From Moniliophthora roreri (Eukaryota; Basidiomycota; Agaricomycetes; Agaricales; Marasmiaceae): DNA of 64,000 nt. Position 1 is the first letter of the stretch, and the number at the start of each line of letters is the position of its first letter. The notes beneath the pieces are model-generated. The model ran no database searches. It was not told the DNA's origin and was given only the letters and a program-made list of their open reading frames with translations. The stretch spans positions 231,898 to 295,897 of the forward strand of contig LATX02000229.1 in assembly GCA_001466705.2 (NCBI GenBank). The letters are read 5' to 3'. Position numbers and translations under genes: made by a program. Below are positions 49,874 through 62,553 of this stretch, one piece after another.

Positions 49874-52067
49874 ATGCTGCACCTTTCCATGATAGCTTGG
49901 GGTTTGCCCTTGGTGGCCGGTTTACTCCTTTCCGTGCAAGCGACTAGTCAATTGCCTGCACAGTCACCTAATTCGACCCAAAGGAACCAAAAGCCGAATA
50001 TTATCCTGATCATTACAGATGACCAGGATGTACGAACGGGGACTCTGGAATACATGCCGAAGACGCGTAGGACGTTGGGGGAACAAGGAATAACTTTCGA
50101 GAGGTTTTACGCCCCTGTGTCTCTTTGCTGCCCGTCGCGTGTGTCCCTGCTAAGAGCCCAGTATGCTCATAATCACAACATTACCTACGTTTCCGGAGAC
50201 TTTGGAGGTATGTTTCGTTATTCGTAGCGGAGACACCAGCTCACCCTCTACAGGTTATCATCTCTTCTGTGAAAAGGGTCATAATAATGCGTACCTTCCT
50301 GTCTTTCTCCAGGGAGCAGGATACAACACTTACTATACCGGAAAGCTTGTGCGAAGCTCGCCTGTATACACCGATTTACATGTTGACCACCCCTCTAGAT
50401 GAATGGTCTGAGCTACAGCCAATTATCCACTCAATACCCTCAAGGCTGGACATACTCCGATTTCCTCGTCGATCCCAATGCGTACTTATACTATAACGCG
50501 TCTTTCTCGGTAAATAATACTGGCAACGGGCCAGTTGTATACGAAGGTCAATATCAGGTTGACATCATTCAGGAAAAGGCACTGGGATTGCTCCAGGCTG
50601 CTCTCAGAGATAATTCGAAACCGTTTTTCTTGGGTATTGCGCCAACAGCTCCGCACATGGAGGTTCAGTTCAACGGGACTTTCACCGAGCCGTTACCAAG
50701 AGCTGGTGAGGAGTCCCTGTTCGAGGGCGTTAGAGTTCCCCGAGTACCGTCATTCAATGTGAAAGGCGAAGGTGCTGTATCGTGGTTGAAGGACAAGAAG
50801 AAGCTAGATGAACTACTGATCGATTACGTGCGTTAATTTATACTTTTCTACTCCACGAGCTGATTATTTCCTAGATTGACCATGTGTATCGTCAACGTCT
50901 GCGGGTCCTTCAGCCGGTAGATGATTTGGTAGAGGCTATCGTGCAGAAGGTGGAGGACGCTGGACCTGAGGTAGCGCAAAACACCTATATCATTTAGTGA
51001 GCAGCGTTCTGAGCATTGACATAATATGTCTTTTGACTCTGTGTAGCACTGCGGATAACGGGTATGCTCTCGGCTCACATCGACGGAACCTAGGCAAGAC
51101 GCTGCCTTACGAAGAGGGTAGGTCTATTCACAAGTACTTTCTTTGTGCTTCGCTAAACGTTCGCGTTAGATGTACTAGTACCTCTTCTCATCCGTGGGCC
51201 CGGGGTACCCCGGAATGCGACGAACAGCAAGGATATCTACTCGATGCCAGATCTCGGCGCAACAATTCTGGGACTCGCTGGTGCTGACGTAAATCAGTAC
51301 AGCATGGATGGCACGGCGTTCCTAGGGGACAACAGCCCAAGTGTTATAGAAAATGTTGCTGACGGACCCACCAATGTCGAGGTTGGACTCGGCTTGAATA
51401 TCAGGACCGAGAAGAAAAGGGCGAAGCCGAGGCATACGCTCGTTGAGTACTGGAACGGTGCTTTAGAGGAGGGGATTTATGCGAGTAAGTTGAGTCCTTT
51501 CATGGCCTTTCCTCACGAATAAGACGAAATTCGCGATGACAGATCAAGGTCTCAGGCCAAATACAACATACCGCTCGATTCGTGTTGCCGATGAATCACA
51601 GGATGGAGGTGAGACGTATGATTGGGTTTACGGAGTGTGGTGTACTGGGGAGCGAGAACTGTACAACCTCCAAGTATGGCTAATACCTCACCGGCGTGCC
51701 TTTTTACCAACCTCCTTTACAGGCAGACCCATACCAATTACTCAACCTCGCTTCCAACAACATAGATCCCACCTCCTTCCAATTTGCGTCCCCAGACTAC
51801 AGCCGCTTAGCCTCCCGTCTAGATGCACTCCTCGTCGTACTCAAAACCTGTGTCGGTGATACGTGTCGTAATCCTTGGGGTGCGATATTCCCAGCTGGGG
51901 AAGCAAATGGACTGATTGAATCTTTGGATGCCCGATACGATACGTATTTCGATTCGTTGCCCAAGTTTGGTTACCGTCTATGTCAATTTGGGTATTTTGA
52001 AGAAGATGCGGCTGGACAGGTTGAATCTCCGAGGTGGAATGAAGAGATGGCATACGGTGCTTCTTAA
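49874..52067 (+). CDS. Secreted arylsulfatase (type I sulfatase)
   Basis: Type I sulfatases hydrolyse sulfate esters. The start at 49874 gives a signal peptide (MLHLSMIAWGLPLVAGLLLS), then PNIILIITDDQDVRTGT with metal ligands. SLCCPSRVSLLRAQYAHNHN holds the CxPSR signature whose Cys becomes formylglycine. Later blocks are YNTYYTGKL, KPFFLGIAPTAPHMEV, YTADNGYALGSHRRNLGK, VPLLIRGPGVPRNA, and a Cys-containing C-terminal domain ending WNEEMAYGAS. Eight or so short introns interrupt it. All signature residues are intact. The gene converges on the HET gene, whose stop lies only 80 bases away. A broken copy of its 3' end is at 55344-55440. Confidence 0.92.
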
Positions 52068-52146
52068 TTATTTATCGGCACAATAGACTAAATTATATCG
52101 CAGAGATACGAATATGCTCGAAATAGTTGACACCAGAGTCTGACGC

Positions 52147-54211
52147 TTAGATGATCTCTAAAACTTGCCTTGTGCTTTCATCCGATTCAAACCACGCAAG
52201 TACTAGCTGCCTGTCTACTTCAGCGTCCGGTTCTAGCAGCTCCGGGGACTCCCAGAACCCAACACGCTTGAACTGCCCATTACCAGCACTCGTTACGAAT
52301 AAACCAGCGGCGTGGATGTCATCAGGAGCTGGACCTATGTTCCACAAAATAGGAACAGCCCAAACCTGACCGCGCACGTCCTCTGTGCTGTCGATGTGAA
52401 TCTCACCAACACACACCAGTGATCTATCGTCATGGTGTACGTCTAGTGTCAATAGTCCTGCCTTCACATTGTCACCGCGTACAAACAGCTTGGACTCTTC
52501 CATGCCGATTCTCCATGTCGTAGGAACCATAGTCGCACGTAACGTCAGTGAACCGGACTTAACCTTCCCGTGTGGTAGGCGCTCGTCATCCAAGCCCACG
52601 TTACATTCCAAGATCTCGCAAGATTTAAGTTGCGTCGGGTCTGTTATGAACGCAGCATCTAGCCGATGATCGAGTGCCCTGTAGAGGCTGACTTGGCCAT
52701 CAACAGACGCCCAGGACCAAGAGGGTGCAAGGTAGAGTGTTGGCCGTGCCCGAAGCGAATCACTTGCCTTCTTCCAGAGGAGATCTTGTAGAAGGAATTT
52801 CTCCCATAGTCCCGCAAGGTATCTGCCTTGTGCCTGTGCCAGTATTGCCGAATCCCCTTCTGATTGTGGATGCCAGACACGATGAAATTGCTCCGCAACA
52901 CCCCCAAAGGCAGTAAGCTTGTCCTTTGGCTTTGTTACGACACGGTTTGTGTAGTTCATCACCACCTCCGCCCATGCCATGCGCACCTCCCGCCAGTCAC
53001 TCCCCTTCCATCCCGCAACGTACTTGGCGATGTGGGCATCAGGGATAAACATGACGTCTGGGAGACGTTCTGCATACCGCGGGCCGGCGAGAGCTTGGCC
53101 GATGTAGGACACAGCAGTCTGGCAGTGGTACTGTAGCGTGTCAGATGCATATACAAGCTTGCGTGCAGAGAGGAGGCGTTCTTCAAGGCACCATGCACGT
53201 TGATTAACTGGTTCACCTGACCCGTCATATGGGGTGAACATGGGGTAGGTAGACACAGTTCCTAGGCGGCCATCTTTGCACCAGAATGGTAGGCGCGGGG
53301 AATGGGAAGTGGATGGAGAACGGTCATGAAGAAAGCCTGTGAAGGCAGACGGTGCACATGAAGCAATGATGGTGAAGTAGGCGTCGCGGAAGATTCTGCG
53401 GAGCTGCGTAAGCTCCACTTTCTTGTCCTCTTTGGAATCCTGGATGATGCAGAAGGCGTCAACCCAGAGGTAACGCAGGCCATACCTGTTGGCAGCTTCA
53501 ATCGCATTGCAAGTTGTTTGTGGGATAAGGTCTATGTTAATGCCCTCAATGTATGTATCGAGGTTTGTCGTGACGGTGCAGTTGGGTTGTTCTCCGCCCC
53601 AGACATAGCTGAGTGCTGCATACGCGGCGTGCATCCCATTACTCACAAAGAGCTTCGGATGCTCTGGATCCAGACAATCGATGACACGCGTAGGGAGGCG
53701 TGCGGAATCATTCAGCTTAGGGCAACTATCGTGGTTCGCGACACACTCTTGAAGGCACTCTAGCCCCAGGGAGTATGCTCGCTGCGAGCGAACATCCCGT
53801 ATAGGATCCCTAGCTACGATCTCTGTAGCAGCAGGGTCGTCTGTCTATAATTCAGTTGAATTTGGTAGGTGATCAGGTAGGTAACGTACCCGGGGAGGTG
53901 TGTAGATAGTACACATTATTTGAGATGTGAATCTCATAGCCTTCGACCTCAGTGGTCAGAAATTGTGCATGGAGAGGGGTAACATGCTGGACGCCGGGGA
54001 AGGGACGGACTGCGCCAAAACTGAGCCGGAAGCTGATTTGATCCTTGTGGTTTTCCTTGTCGATAATGAGGAGTTTGCAAAGCCCGCACCCATGATCTGC
54101 AGCAGCTTGAATTCGACTCCAGGCTGTGGCGTACATGATGTCTTCACCGTTCATAAGCCTTCTCCAGGACTCTTGGGAGAATGGACCAGCCCAACAACCC
54201 TCGCAGACCAA
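52147..54211 (-). CDS. HET domain protein (heterokaryon incompatibility type)
   Basis: HET domains trigger growth arrest or cell death on meeting an incompatible partner in filamentous fungi; many copies have unknown roles. Exon 1 starts at 54211 (MVCEGCWAGPFSQESWRRLM) with two Cys pairs (CEGCW, CGLC) before an intron near 53843-53892. Exon 2 carries the HET core: YAALSYVWGG, GLRYLWVDAFCIIQDS, FRDAYFTIIASCAPSAFTGF, then NQRAWCLEERLLSARKLVY and APSWSWASVDGQV. The C-terminal part is the variable region expected in this family. The product is about 670 residues and the frame is open throughout. No NACHT or repeat domain is present. Confidence 0.9.
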
Positions 54212-55343
54212 CGATCGGGCAGAACTTCAGGTTGATTCGGCCCAGTCAGTTATAGCCTAAAGGTAACGAGACACACTGATCACTTACGCATCTATCATAG
54301 ATATCTCCAGGTTCTCTGACTGACTTGCAGCAGCTTGGCGCGATGTGACGCATTTCAACGCTTCTACGAGATGTTTCCATGAGCAAGTATGCGGCATGCA
54401 CATCATGGTGAGGAAGCAAGGATTGATTAGGTGAGTGGCGACACGAGGGAGAAACGCGGCCCGTAATGTTCTCCGAGGTGGAAATGAAGTCTAGTCTAAA
54501 TTACGTCGCGAAAGTACATATAAGCACTTGAAATGGTGATGCGCAATGCCCGCGAGGCCCCCCGTGTTTGTTCGTATTTGCCTTCTACCAAAATCTTGTC
54601 CCAAGAGCTCCTCAGCTCAGAGCACAACGAAATATTCATTTCATGAGTGGAATGCTGCAGGAATGAAACGAAGAACACTTTGTACTTATTAGATTTTGAA
54701 TTTTGAGATTATTTAATGACATCATGTAGATTATCTGGAGACTGAAGGTCTAAATCAAGAAAGTAATAAGTACAAGTTGTTCAGTGGCCTTCAAAACAGA
54801 AATGTCTCTCTTGGTTTGAGGCAGGGAGATGTGTACGTGTGGGGACGAACATGCATCTGTTTTTGAGGTGTTCCAAGCACAGCAATGTGTGACAGGCAGG
54901 ACGTGTTAACACGCCCAGCAAAAGAACTTTCTCCATTCGTTGTTCAGAGGTGGAGAAGAACAAGGACAGATACTATATTATGTGGTTAAATAACACACTC
55001 TTAAGGTCATTGGCGCAGTATAGCGAGGAGAACGTAGTGATCAAGATCAAGAAGTGGGTGGGACACAAGCTTGGGTGCTTATGATTATATAAGCTGGACA
55101 GCCTCTACCGTGCATTGCACATCTCCACTTGAAAACATTGAACAGTCATCACAATACCAGTCCAAAGAAGTCATCACCGTCTTCCCTAGCCCATAACCTC
55201 CTCGTATCGATTCAAGAGCAACCTCTCCACCCAACCACCTTTTGGAAACTCTTTATGCATTGATTATACAAATGCACTCCAAAGACTTTGCCCAAGACGC
55301 TATCTAAGGGTCCACCTTCCTCCATACTGAGACCTATGCTTTA
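54212..55343. other. Intergenic region, nothing recognised
   Basis: Holds the HET gene upstream side. Short frames show no motifs. No repeat, RNA gene or transposon was identified. Confidence 0.45.
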
Positions 55344-55440
55344 CTCAAGTTCAGCTATTGTGACTGCCGGTATGGGTACTTTGAGGAAGATGCAGCTGGG
55401 CAAGTTGAGTGACTGAGGAGGAACGGAAAGCTGGCATACC
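55344..55440 (+). pseudogene. Relic of an arylsulfatase C-terminus
   Basis: The sequence encodes KFSYCDCRYGYFEEDAAGQV and then stops. This matches the last exon of the arylsulfatase gene at about 51.97-52.05 kb (KFGYRLCQFGYFEEDAAGQV), and base similarity continues past the stop to GGCATAC. Only this small piece is recognisable; the upstream region contains no sulfatase motif. Confidence 0.8.
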
Positions 55441-56146
55441 GGGCTTCGGGGTATTAGGGATGATAGGAATGCATGGCAATGTCAGGATGAAATAAAGTGC
55501 AGGAACCACCGCCAGGAATATCGAGGTGATGGTGGGCAGCCAAATCATACACGCTCAGTACACCAGCTGGTCAACTGCCTCATTATTCAAGGACATCTTA
55601 TATTTTTAGTGTTTCGCCGAGATTAGATTGCTTCTGAACAAACCTTTGTGAATATAGAACAAAAAAATTAATATTCAACAGACAACCCACCAGGTAACAG
55701 AGCTTGCTAACCAGCTGAGCTGACCTATGTCATCCTTGTCGTCCTTGTCGTCCTCAATCGAGTCCAGAGGTCATCATCGCTGCTTTGTTAGAGGCTTTGT
55801 ACCTGTTTGTACCTCAACGCATTGCAGTTCTTTCTCGTTGACTGCCATCATCTCTACTCTGTATCCTCAATAATACCACTTTCCCCGACAGTCTGTCTAT
55901 TGATGTGCTAGCCCTACTTTCAATGGCCGACTCCTATAGGCATAATTGTACCTTTCCTTGGGGTGTTTTGGCAAGTACTGGTGAGCTCCATGTCACTGCA
56001 TGGTCAATACTGACATAGAATTTGACTATTAGAACCGAGAGAAACCACTGTTCAGCAATGCATGCATCCGCTCCACTTCGATTCAGGTAAACACACCTAG
56101 GAGACTCAGATACGACGGGGGAAGGCTTGAGACATATATCCAGCAT
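55441..56146. other. Intergenic region before the repeat cluster
   Basis: No gene is recognised. A CATCCTTGTCGTC-like short repeat lies near 55730-55750. Confidence 0.4.
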
Positions 56147-56700
56147 TGGTAGGATGACATCACCTGGCATTTTGGCATGCCATTGGCATGCCACTGGCAT
56201 TTTGGCCCAAAATGCCAAAGGTAAAAGGCTAGGCCTGGTTTACCGAAATGCCGGTCAGTATTTCTGGGCCGGAGCCGACCCCAAAAAGGCCAAAAGGCTG
56301 GGTGGACCGGGGCCAAAAGGCTAGGTCCGCTGGAGCAGGTAGTCGCATCCAGACGTGGTGAGTCATTGGAGCTACACAATTAGGTTATGCTACCATCTGG
56401 TGAGTGTATATAGATCCTCTATGAGACAAATCCATCTATAAATCACCTATCACAGAGACAGTTGATCAAACATAGTGAGAAGACCATGTGATACCATTAC
56501 TGGACAAAAATCACCCAGGAGAAAATCTTCTGAGTACACTTACTTACTGTAAGGTCTGGAAGTAGTGTTACCAGGGCAGTAGGGGTCTTGAAACTAGCAG
56601 CAGATGTGTCGCCCTGTGGTCATTCTGGCCTTAACATTTTGAAATGCCGGAAATGCCATAAATGCCATAAAAGGCCAAAAGGTGAGTTGTCAATCTACCA
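56147..56700. mobile_element. 554-base inverted-end repeat element, copy 1
   Basis: The ends read TGGTAGGATGACA and, in complement, TGGTAGATTGACA. The internal sequence is rich in GGCATTTTGGC-type words and short palindromes such as GGCATGCC. No coding capacity is evident. The whole unit is repeated with the same length at 57203-57756. Both copies are flanked by CAT on the left and ATG on the right, so the inverted end may include these bases; no clear target duplication is seen. Confidence 0.75.
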
Positions 56701-57202
56701 ATGTGGTTGGTTGCCCAATGGCCGGCTTAAAAATTTTTCTTGAGCCAATTTTTTTCCAAACTTTGAACACTTTCTCAGTAACCAAAGGTTCTTTTATGAC
56801 CACCTTCATAGCAGAAAGACTCAAATTTGCTCCTATACGCCTTTTGGATGCTGGTCCAGATCAGTTTCCTGCCCACCCATGGTCCTTGGGGCTCACTCAC
56901 AGGTATTTTAAGGGTTTGTGGTGGTTTGGCTGTATAGGACTGGGAGTTCTCCATAATAGAGTTACATTATGCACCTTCTTGAACCAACTTACACCCTGAA
57001 TACACATATTATCCTTAGATCTTAGCAGATATCAATCTCTAGAGATTTGCAGTTGCTTGCTTGGGCTCCTGTACCTAGAATATAATGTAGATGAACCTTA
57101 CAGACAGTTTGAGACATTCTACTGCAGACTTCAGTATATTGTGCTTGCACTTTGCTGAACCTAGCTANGTGAAATTATTGACCTCGATCATGTGCGATAC
57201 AT
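56701..57202. other. Spacer between repeat copies, with a gap base
   Basis: Unique sequence with no gene recognised. An N at 57168 marks an assembly gap. Confidence 0.4.
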
Positions 57203-57756
57203 CGGTAGGATGACATCACCTGGCATTTCGGCATGCCATTGGCATGCCACCGGCATTTTGGCCCAAAATGCCGAAGGTAAAAGGCTAGGCCTGGTTTACC
57301 GAAATGCCGGTCAGTATTTCTGGGCCGGAGCCGACCCCAAAAAGGCCAAAAGGCTGGGTGGACCGGGGCCAAAAGGCTAGGTCCGCTGGAGCAGGTAGTC
57401 GCATCCAGACGTGGTGAGTCATTGGAGCTACACAATTAGGTTATGCTACCATCTGGTGAGTGTATATAGATCCTCTACAAGACAAATCCATCTATAAATC
57501 ACCTATCACAGAGACAGTTGATCAAACATAGTGAGAAGACCATGTGATACCATTACTGGACAAAAATCACCCAGGAGAAAATCTTCTGAGTACACTTACT
57601 TACTGTAAGGTCTGGAAGTAGTGTTACCAGGGCAGTAGGGGTCTTGAAACTAGCAGCAGATGTGTCGCCCCATGGTCATTCTGGCCTTAACATTTTGAAA
57701 TACCGGAAATGCCATAAATGCCATAAAAGGCCAAAAGGTGAGTTGTCAATCTACCG
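57203..57756. mobile_element. 554-base inverted-end repeat element, copy 2
   Basis: Nearly identical to copy 1 over the whole 554 bases. Ends are CGGTAG and CTACCG. In copy 1 both ends carry the paired change TGGTAG and CTACCA, so the terminal base varies in a coordinated way. Confidence 0.75.
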
Positions 57757-58074
57757 ATGTTCTGGCCATGTATCGGCCACGGTTTTTTCACCGGGATATA
57801 CTCTCTATGTATTTGGTAAAACCAAACTTCACAACTTCGAAGTTGCAGTTTACACGGCCGCATCTGACAGTTATAGGAATCAGCATAGCTCGGTATCTGA
57901 CAGAATGGCATATCCTTGTTGGAGCATCTAGTATACAGTAGTATCGTCTGTTCCGATCAATGAATGCTGGAGGCCAGTGAAAATCACAATGGCCACGAGC
58001 ACGAGGATCTGTACTCACAGAATTGTTTCTCATTTAACAAGACGTTCCAGTATCGTCCAGGAGGTGGAGAGTCN
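57757..58074. other. Spacer after repeat copy 2, ending at a gap base
   Basis: No gene recognised. The N at 58074 is followed at once by a truncated repeat copy. Confidence 0.4.
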
Positions 58075-58353
58075 TGAGACAAATCCATCTATAAATCACC
58101 TATCACAGAGACAGTTGATCAAACATAGTGAGAAGACCATGTGATACCATTACTGGACAAAAATCACCCAGGAGAAAATCTTCTGAGTACACTTACTTAC
58201 TGTAAGGTCTGGAAGTAGTGTTACCAGGACAGTAGGGGTCTTGAAACTAGCAGCAGATGTGTTGCCCCATGGTCATTCTGGCCTTAACATTTTGAAATGC
58301 CAGAAATGCTGTAAATGCCATAAAAGGCCAAAAGGTGAGTTGTCAATCTACCG
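58075..58353. mobile_element. Inverted-end repeat element, copy 3, truncated at a gap
   Basis: This is the right-hand 279 bases of the 554-base element, ending CTACCG. The left part is missing beyond the N at 58074, so the truncation is probably an assembly artefact. Confidence 0.7.
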
Positions 58354-59393
58354 ATGAGGTTGCTGGTATCTCATTGTTATTTGGACTGTCTTAATACTGC
58401 TGCTCAATGTAAATACTTGCAGGTAGTCATTGAAATACATGAGTTCCCGGCTACCTACAGCGCTATCCGATGAAAAATAGGCCCTGAACAAAGTAATACC
58501 CAAATTTGTTGGTTACCGTCAGAAATGGCGGTGAATCGATGATATCCGTTTTGATTCTTGGGTACTATACTGTAACGTCAGTAGCACCGGAAGATTGCAC
58601 GAGGAACCGAACAGTTACGACTGCAACGCCCCAAAAGTAATCACAGAACACGATTGTCGAACCCCGTGTCAGTGTGTCCTGTTTGCTTTGCTGATAGCAT
58701 CATGCCTCACAGTCCACCTGCCTGGCGGTGAACAAAACTGCGGAAACGCCAGCAATCCGTAAAAGTAATCCTCACAAGCTACCTCATTGGACGTACCAAA
58801 GCATCTCGATACCGCTGTCCAAACTTATTTTTGGCCGGTGAACGCGAAGACTTTGTGGGATGTATGGCCTTGGTAGTGGTGTAAGTAGGAAAGGGCGAGA
58901 TCAATTGTCAAGCCAAGGCGGCGGATACACTGGATTCTGCTATGACCTGGTGTTTTCCTTCCTGAGATCACATTTTTGTATCTGCTGATTCATACTCTAG
59001 AAGGCTGTCTTTGCACTTATTATCATGTTACACTCCAATTCTGGGAACCATTGACTGTGTGGTCGCATCGGATCCCGTTGGTTCATGCCTATGGCATCAC
59101 CAAGTGTTGAAGCACAGTACCTGTACTATACTAAACTAGGTACATTAGGAACACTAGTTATTGTATTACTTGCGTATGTGATCAACTATGGAACTTACAA
59201 AGTACGTTCCTGAGCTTCTCCGGAGCTTGCACTACAGTCATAGGAGTGCTCCCTCGTCCAGTAGGAGTATTGTAGCCTCATGCACAATACAGTAGAACAC
59301 ATGTAGAATTCATGTATAGTTCCTTCCACTGTCAGAGGATTGTATTGTGTCTCTCCAAGACACATTATTCTTGGATACTTTGTCTCACAAGTN
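58354..59393. other. Unique sequence between repeat copies 3 and 4
   Basis: About 1 kb without a recognisable gene. It contains several short direct repeats (CACTGTAC-like words) but no structure I can name. It ends at the N at 59393. Confidence 0.4.
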
Positions 59394-59647
59394 CTATCAC
59401 AGAGACAGTTGATCAAACATAGTGAGAAGACCATGTGATACCATTACTGGACAAAAATCACCCAGGAGAAAATCTTCTGAGTACACTTACTTACTGTAAG
59501 GTCTGGAAGTAGTGTTACCAGGGCAGTAGGGGTCTTGAAACTAGCAGCAGATGTGTCGCCCCGTGGTCATTCTGGCCTTAACATTTTGAAATGCCGGAAA
59601 TGCCGTAAATGCCATAAAAGGCCAAAAGGTGAGTTGTCAATCTACCG
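59394..59647. mobile_element. Inverted-end repeat element, copy 4, truncated at a gap
   Basis: The right-hand 254 bases of the same element, ending CTACCG, again directly after a gap base. Similarity to copies 1 to 3 is very high. Confidence 0.7.
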
Positions 59648-60636
59648 ATGTACATACTCATTGAGCTCCATCTTAGCAGAGGACGTAGGAACACTGACAG
59701 TGACACCGGGTCGATTGGGTCGCTAGGCCGTTTCGTTTGTAGTAAAACAAAATCCCGCAGCTTCGCCGATGGCTATAAGATTAATTTGAGTTAGGAAGGT
59801 TTAGTGCGCTCAGTGCCATTTGAAAAGGTGCTATAAAAAATGAAAACTTGGAGGGTAGGAGATACATAAGGACTCAGAAAATCCATGTCATTGTGCCGCG
59901 GCAGAAATTTTCGTTCTGCCTCGTTCCACTACCTTCAGGACGCGACGACGACCCTCATCCAACACCAATTCTCTTTAAAATCACTCATTTGGTGCCATGG
60001 TCCCTTCCAAGCCTATTCAGCGCCGTCATTCCTTCACCGCATCGACTTCGACAGCTTCCGGCAGTTCATCTGCAGACGGCGCAGTTACTTCTCGTCCTAG
60101 AGGCAGGCCTATCACTCAACCCCCCATAGAGGTTCCCAAACCCCCTGAGAAGATCATCTGGGATGAAAACTAATCTTTGAAGTCACATAAGCACTACTAC
60201 CGGTAACTCCAAGACTGTACGAATCATCCAAACCTCTCGGCCCTCGCTGTTTGTATTGACAATGCGTGTGCAGAAGTCAGGGATGCGCCACTGGTGGATT
60301 ACGACTCATAAGAAAAGTCTTGGGGGATGCGAGCGCTGAACCTGAACTTTGGTCAATGACCAAGCGCTTCCAGCAAGAATCATCGATATCAATTCCAACT
60401 CGGGACACCTCTATACTTTCGCATATCCGGAATCGCCGAACAAGTCTTTGGAACTCGGCTTTCATCAGTGAGTGAGCGCTACTATTATATTTCGACTAAT
60501 GTCAGCGTGAATATGCAGATCGGAAGGTATCCGAGTTCAACTTCTTGTCACTACACCGTATGGGCCCTTGGACGCGTCATATCGGCGGCTGGATAGAAAT
60601 GAAGCCACGCAGTCTCCGCCAATACCCGTGTCACTC
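59648..60636. other. Intergenic region with a weak small open frame
   Basis: A 50-codon frame at 59997-60149 begins MVPSKPIQRRHSFTASTSTA and is Ser/Thr-rich with an AT-hook-like RPRGRP word. A run of seven C near its end decides its frame. Without comparative support I do not call it a gene. Confidence 0.35.
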
Positions 60637-60643
60637 TATAAAA
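60637..60643 (+). promoter_or_regulatory. TATA box of the aldo/keto reductase gene
   Basis: TATAAAA lies about 80 bases upstream of the start codon at 60718. Confidence 0.55.
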
Positions 60644-60717
60644 GCTGGCTACTGGACTGGGGATGAGCCATAACAGAATCGCCTACTCATCATCTACACA
60701 AACAGTACTACCTCTCA

Positions 60718-62209
60718 ATGTCAGCATTCGCCCCAGCACCTCCTCCACCAACCAAGCTCGGTGTCTACCGCACCCTATCTCCCCGTGCAGGTGTCCATGT
60801 ATCACCTCTATGCCTCGGTGCAATGAGCATCGGGGATAAATGGAGCGACTTTATGGGCTCAATGGACAAAGTGTCCAGTTTCAAGCTATTGGATGCCTAT
60901 TTCGATATGGGGGGCAATTTCATCGATACGGCTAATAACTAGTACGCCAACATCCCGGTTTTCATTCTTTGCTTGAGGGGTTGATCGATAAATGATAAAC
61001 AGCCAAGACGAAACTTCGGAGGAGTTTATAGGTGAATGGGCGGAAAAGCGTGGTGTGAGGGATCAGCTTTTCATTGCTACCAAGGTGCGTACCAATCTCA
61101 TATCGAGATGATCTTTTTACTCACTCTTTGGCTTGGAACAGTACACAACTTTATACAAACGCGCCGATCCAGCTATCAAACAAAAAGTCCAGTTTGTGGG
61201 CAACAATATCAAGAGCATGACACTTTCCGTCGAAGCCAGCTTGAAAAAACTCCGTACGACATATATCGATTTGTTTTACGTACATTGGTGGGATTGGGAT
61301 ACAACTATTGAAGAAGTTATGGATGGCCTTCATAATTTGGTTGTTCAGGGTAAAGTTCTTTATTTGGTATGTGTCCGGTTCTAGTATGCGGTCTCTAGTT
61401 GATTGAGCACTTGATAGGGCGTCTCGGATACACCCGCCTGGGTCGTAGCAAAAGCAAATCAATACGCCAAGGATCACGGCAAGACTCCATTCATTGTGTA
61501 TCAAGGCGAATGGAACATTATGCAAAGGTCCTTTGAGCGAGATATTATACCTATGGCTAGAGATTTCGGTGAGTAGTTCATCCACTTTCGGTTCCCACAA
61601 CTTATTTTATTCCCTTTATTAGGTATGGCGCTAGCCCCCTGGGGTGTCCTCGCAGGAGGAAAACTCCGCACAGACGCTGAAGAACAAGCCCGTCTCCAAT
61701 CAGGCGAAGAAGGCCGCAAGACATGGGGCGATTGGAAGCGGAATGATGCGCAAGTCAAAGTTTCTAGAGCGCTTGAAAAGGTTGCGGGTGAAGTGGGTGC
61801 GAAGAGTATTACCTCTGGCAAGTGTCTTTTCCGCGTCGTGTTCCCTTGTCTGAGTCTGACGACGAATAAAAAAACAAAAGTGGCCATCGCATACGTAATG
61901 CAAAAAACGACACACGTTTTCCCCATCATTGGAGGTCGTAAAGTCGAACAATTGCAGCAGAATCTCGAAGCGTTGGATATAACGCTTACGGCTGAGCAGA
62001 TCAAGTTTTTGGAGAGTCAAGTCGAATTTGACATTGGATTCCCGGTGTCGATGATTGTGAGTTTACTTCGTTCTTTGGATTTATAATGACACGGCGTTGA
62101 TACCGGATTTCTTTAGGGCGATGGTAGTGATGTATTCTTCGGTTTGAAGATGGCGGGAACGTTCCAGAAGATTCCGTATTCCAAAGCTTTGGGAGCGCCT
62201 GAATTGTAG
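60718..62209 (+). CDS. Aldo/keto reductase, aryl-alcohol dehydrogenase type
   Basis: NADPH-dependent reductase that probably interconverts aryl aldehydes and alcohols, as in mushroom lignin metabolism. The start at 60718 gives [40 protein letters not shown] carries the active-site Asp and Tyr, FIATKYTTLY the Lys, and [17 protein letters not shown] the His. [38 protein letters not shown] and the cofactor segment [20 protein letters not shown] follow. The end is [10 protein letters not shown] with TAG at 62207-62209. Introns lie near 60943-61002, 61085-61140, 61365-61418, 61571-61621 and 61818-61880, the last with a GC donor (GCAAGT). A further intron follows near 62057. Length and all four catalytic residues are normal. 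Confidence 0.9.
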
Positions 62210-62553
62210 TATGTAAATAGGATAACAAGTCATGTACACAAAATTACAACGAAACATGGAAGACAAAGTTACTGAATAAACGTTACCCACAGATGGGATA
62301 AGGACATGGCGGTTTGGGATAAAGACACAGAAGCATGCTAGGTACCGATCATTTGTACCGGCTGCTTCGAGACCTCGAAGGTTCACGAGCTCAATGGATG
62401 AATCGAGGTATATTAACGACCTCTTTATGAGCAGAGATCTGATCCTGGCGCCAGTCAAGCAAGCGCACACGCTTTCTGGAGGATGATAATGAAGGATAAA
62501 TACAGAAGGGATCATAGAGAACGCTGGTATTTTATAGCCGTAACTGATTTAAA
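62210..62553. other. Intergenic region between convergent genes
   Basis: Nothing recognised besides the 3' flanks of the two convergent genes. Confidence 0.4.
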
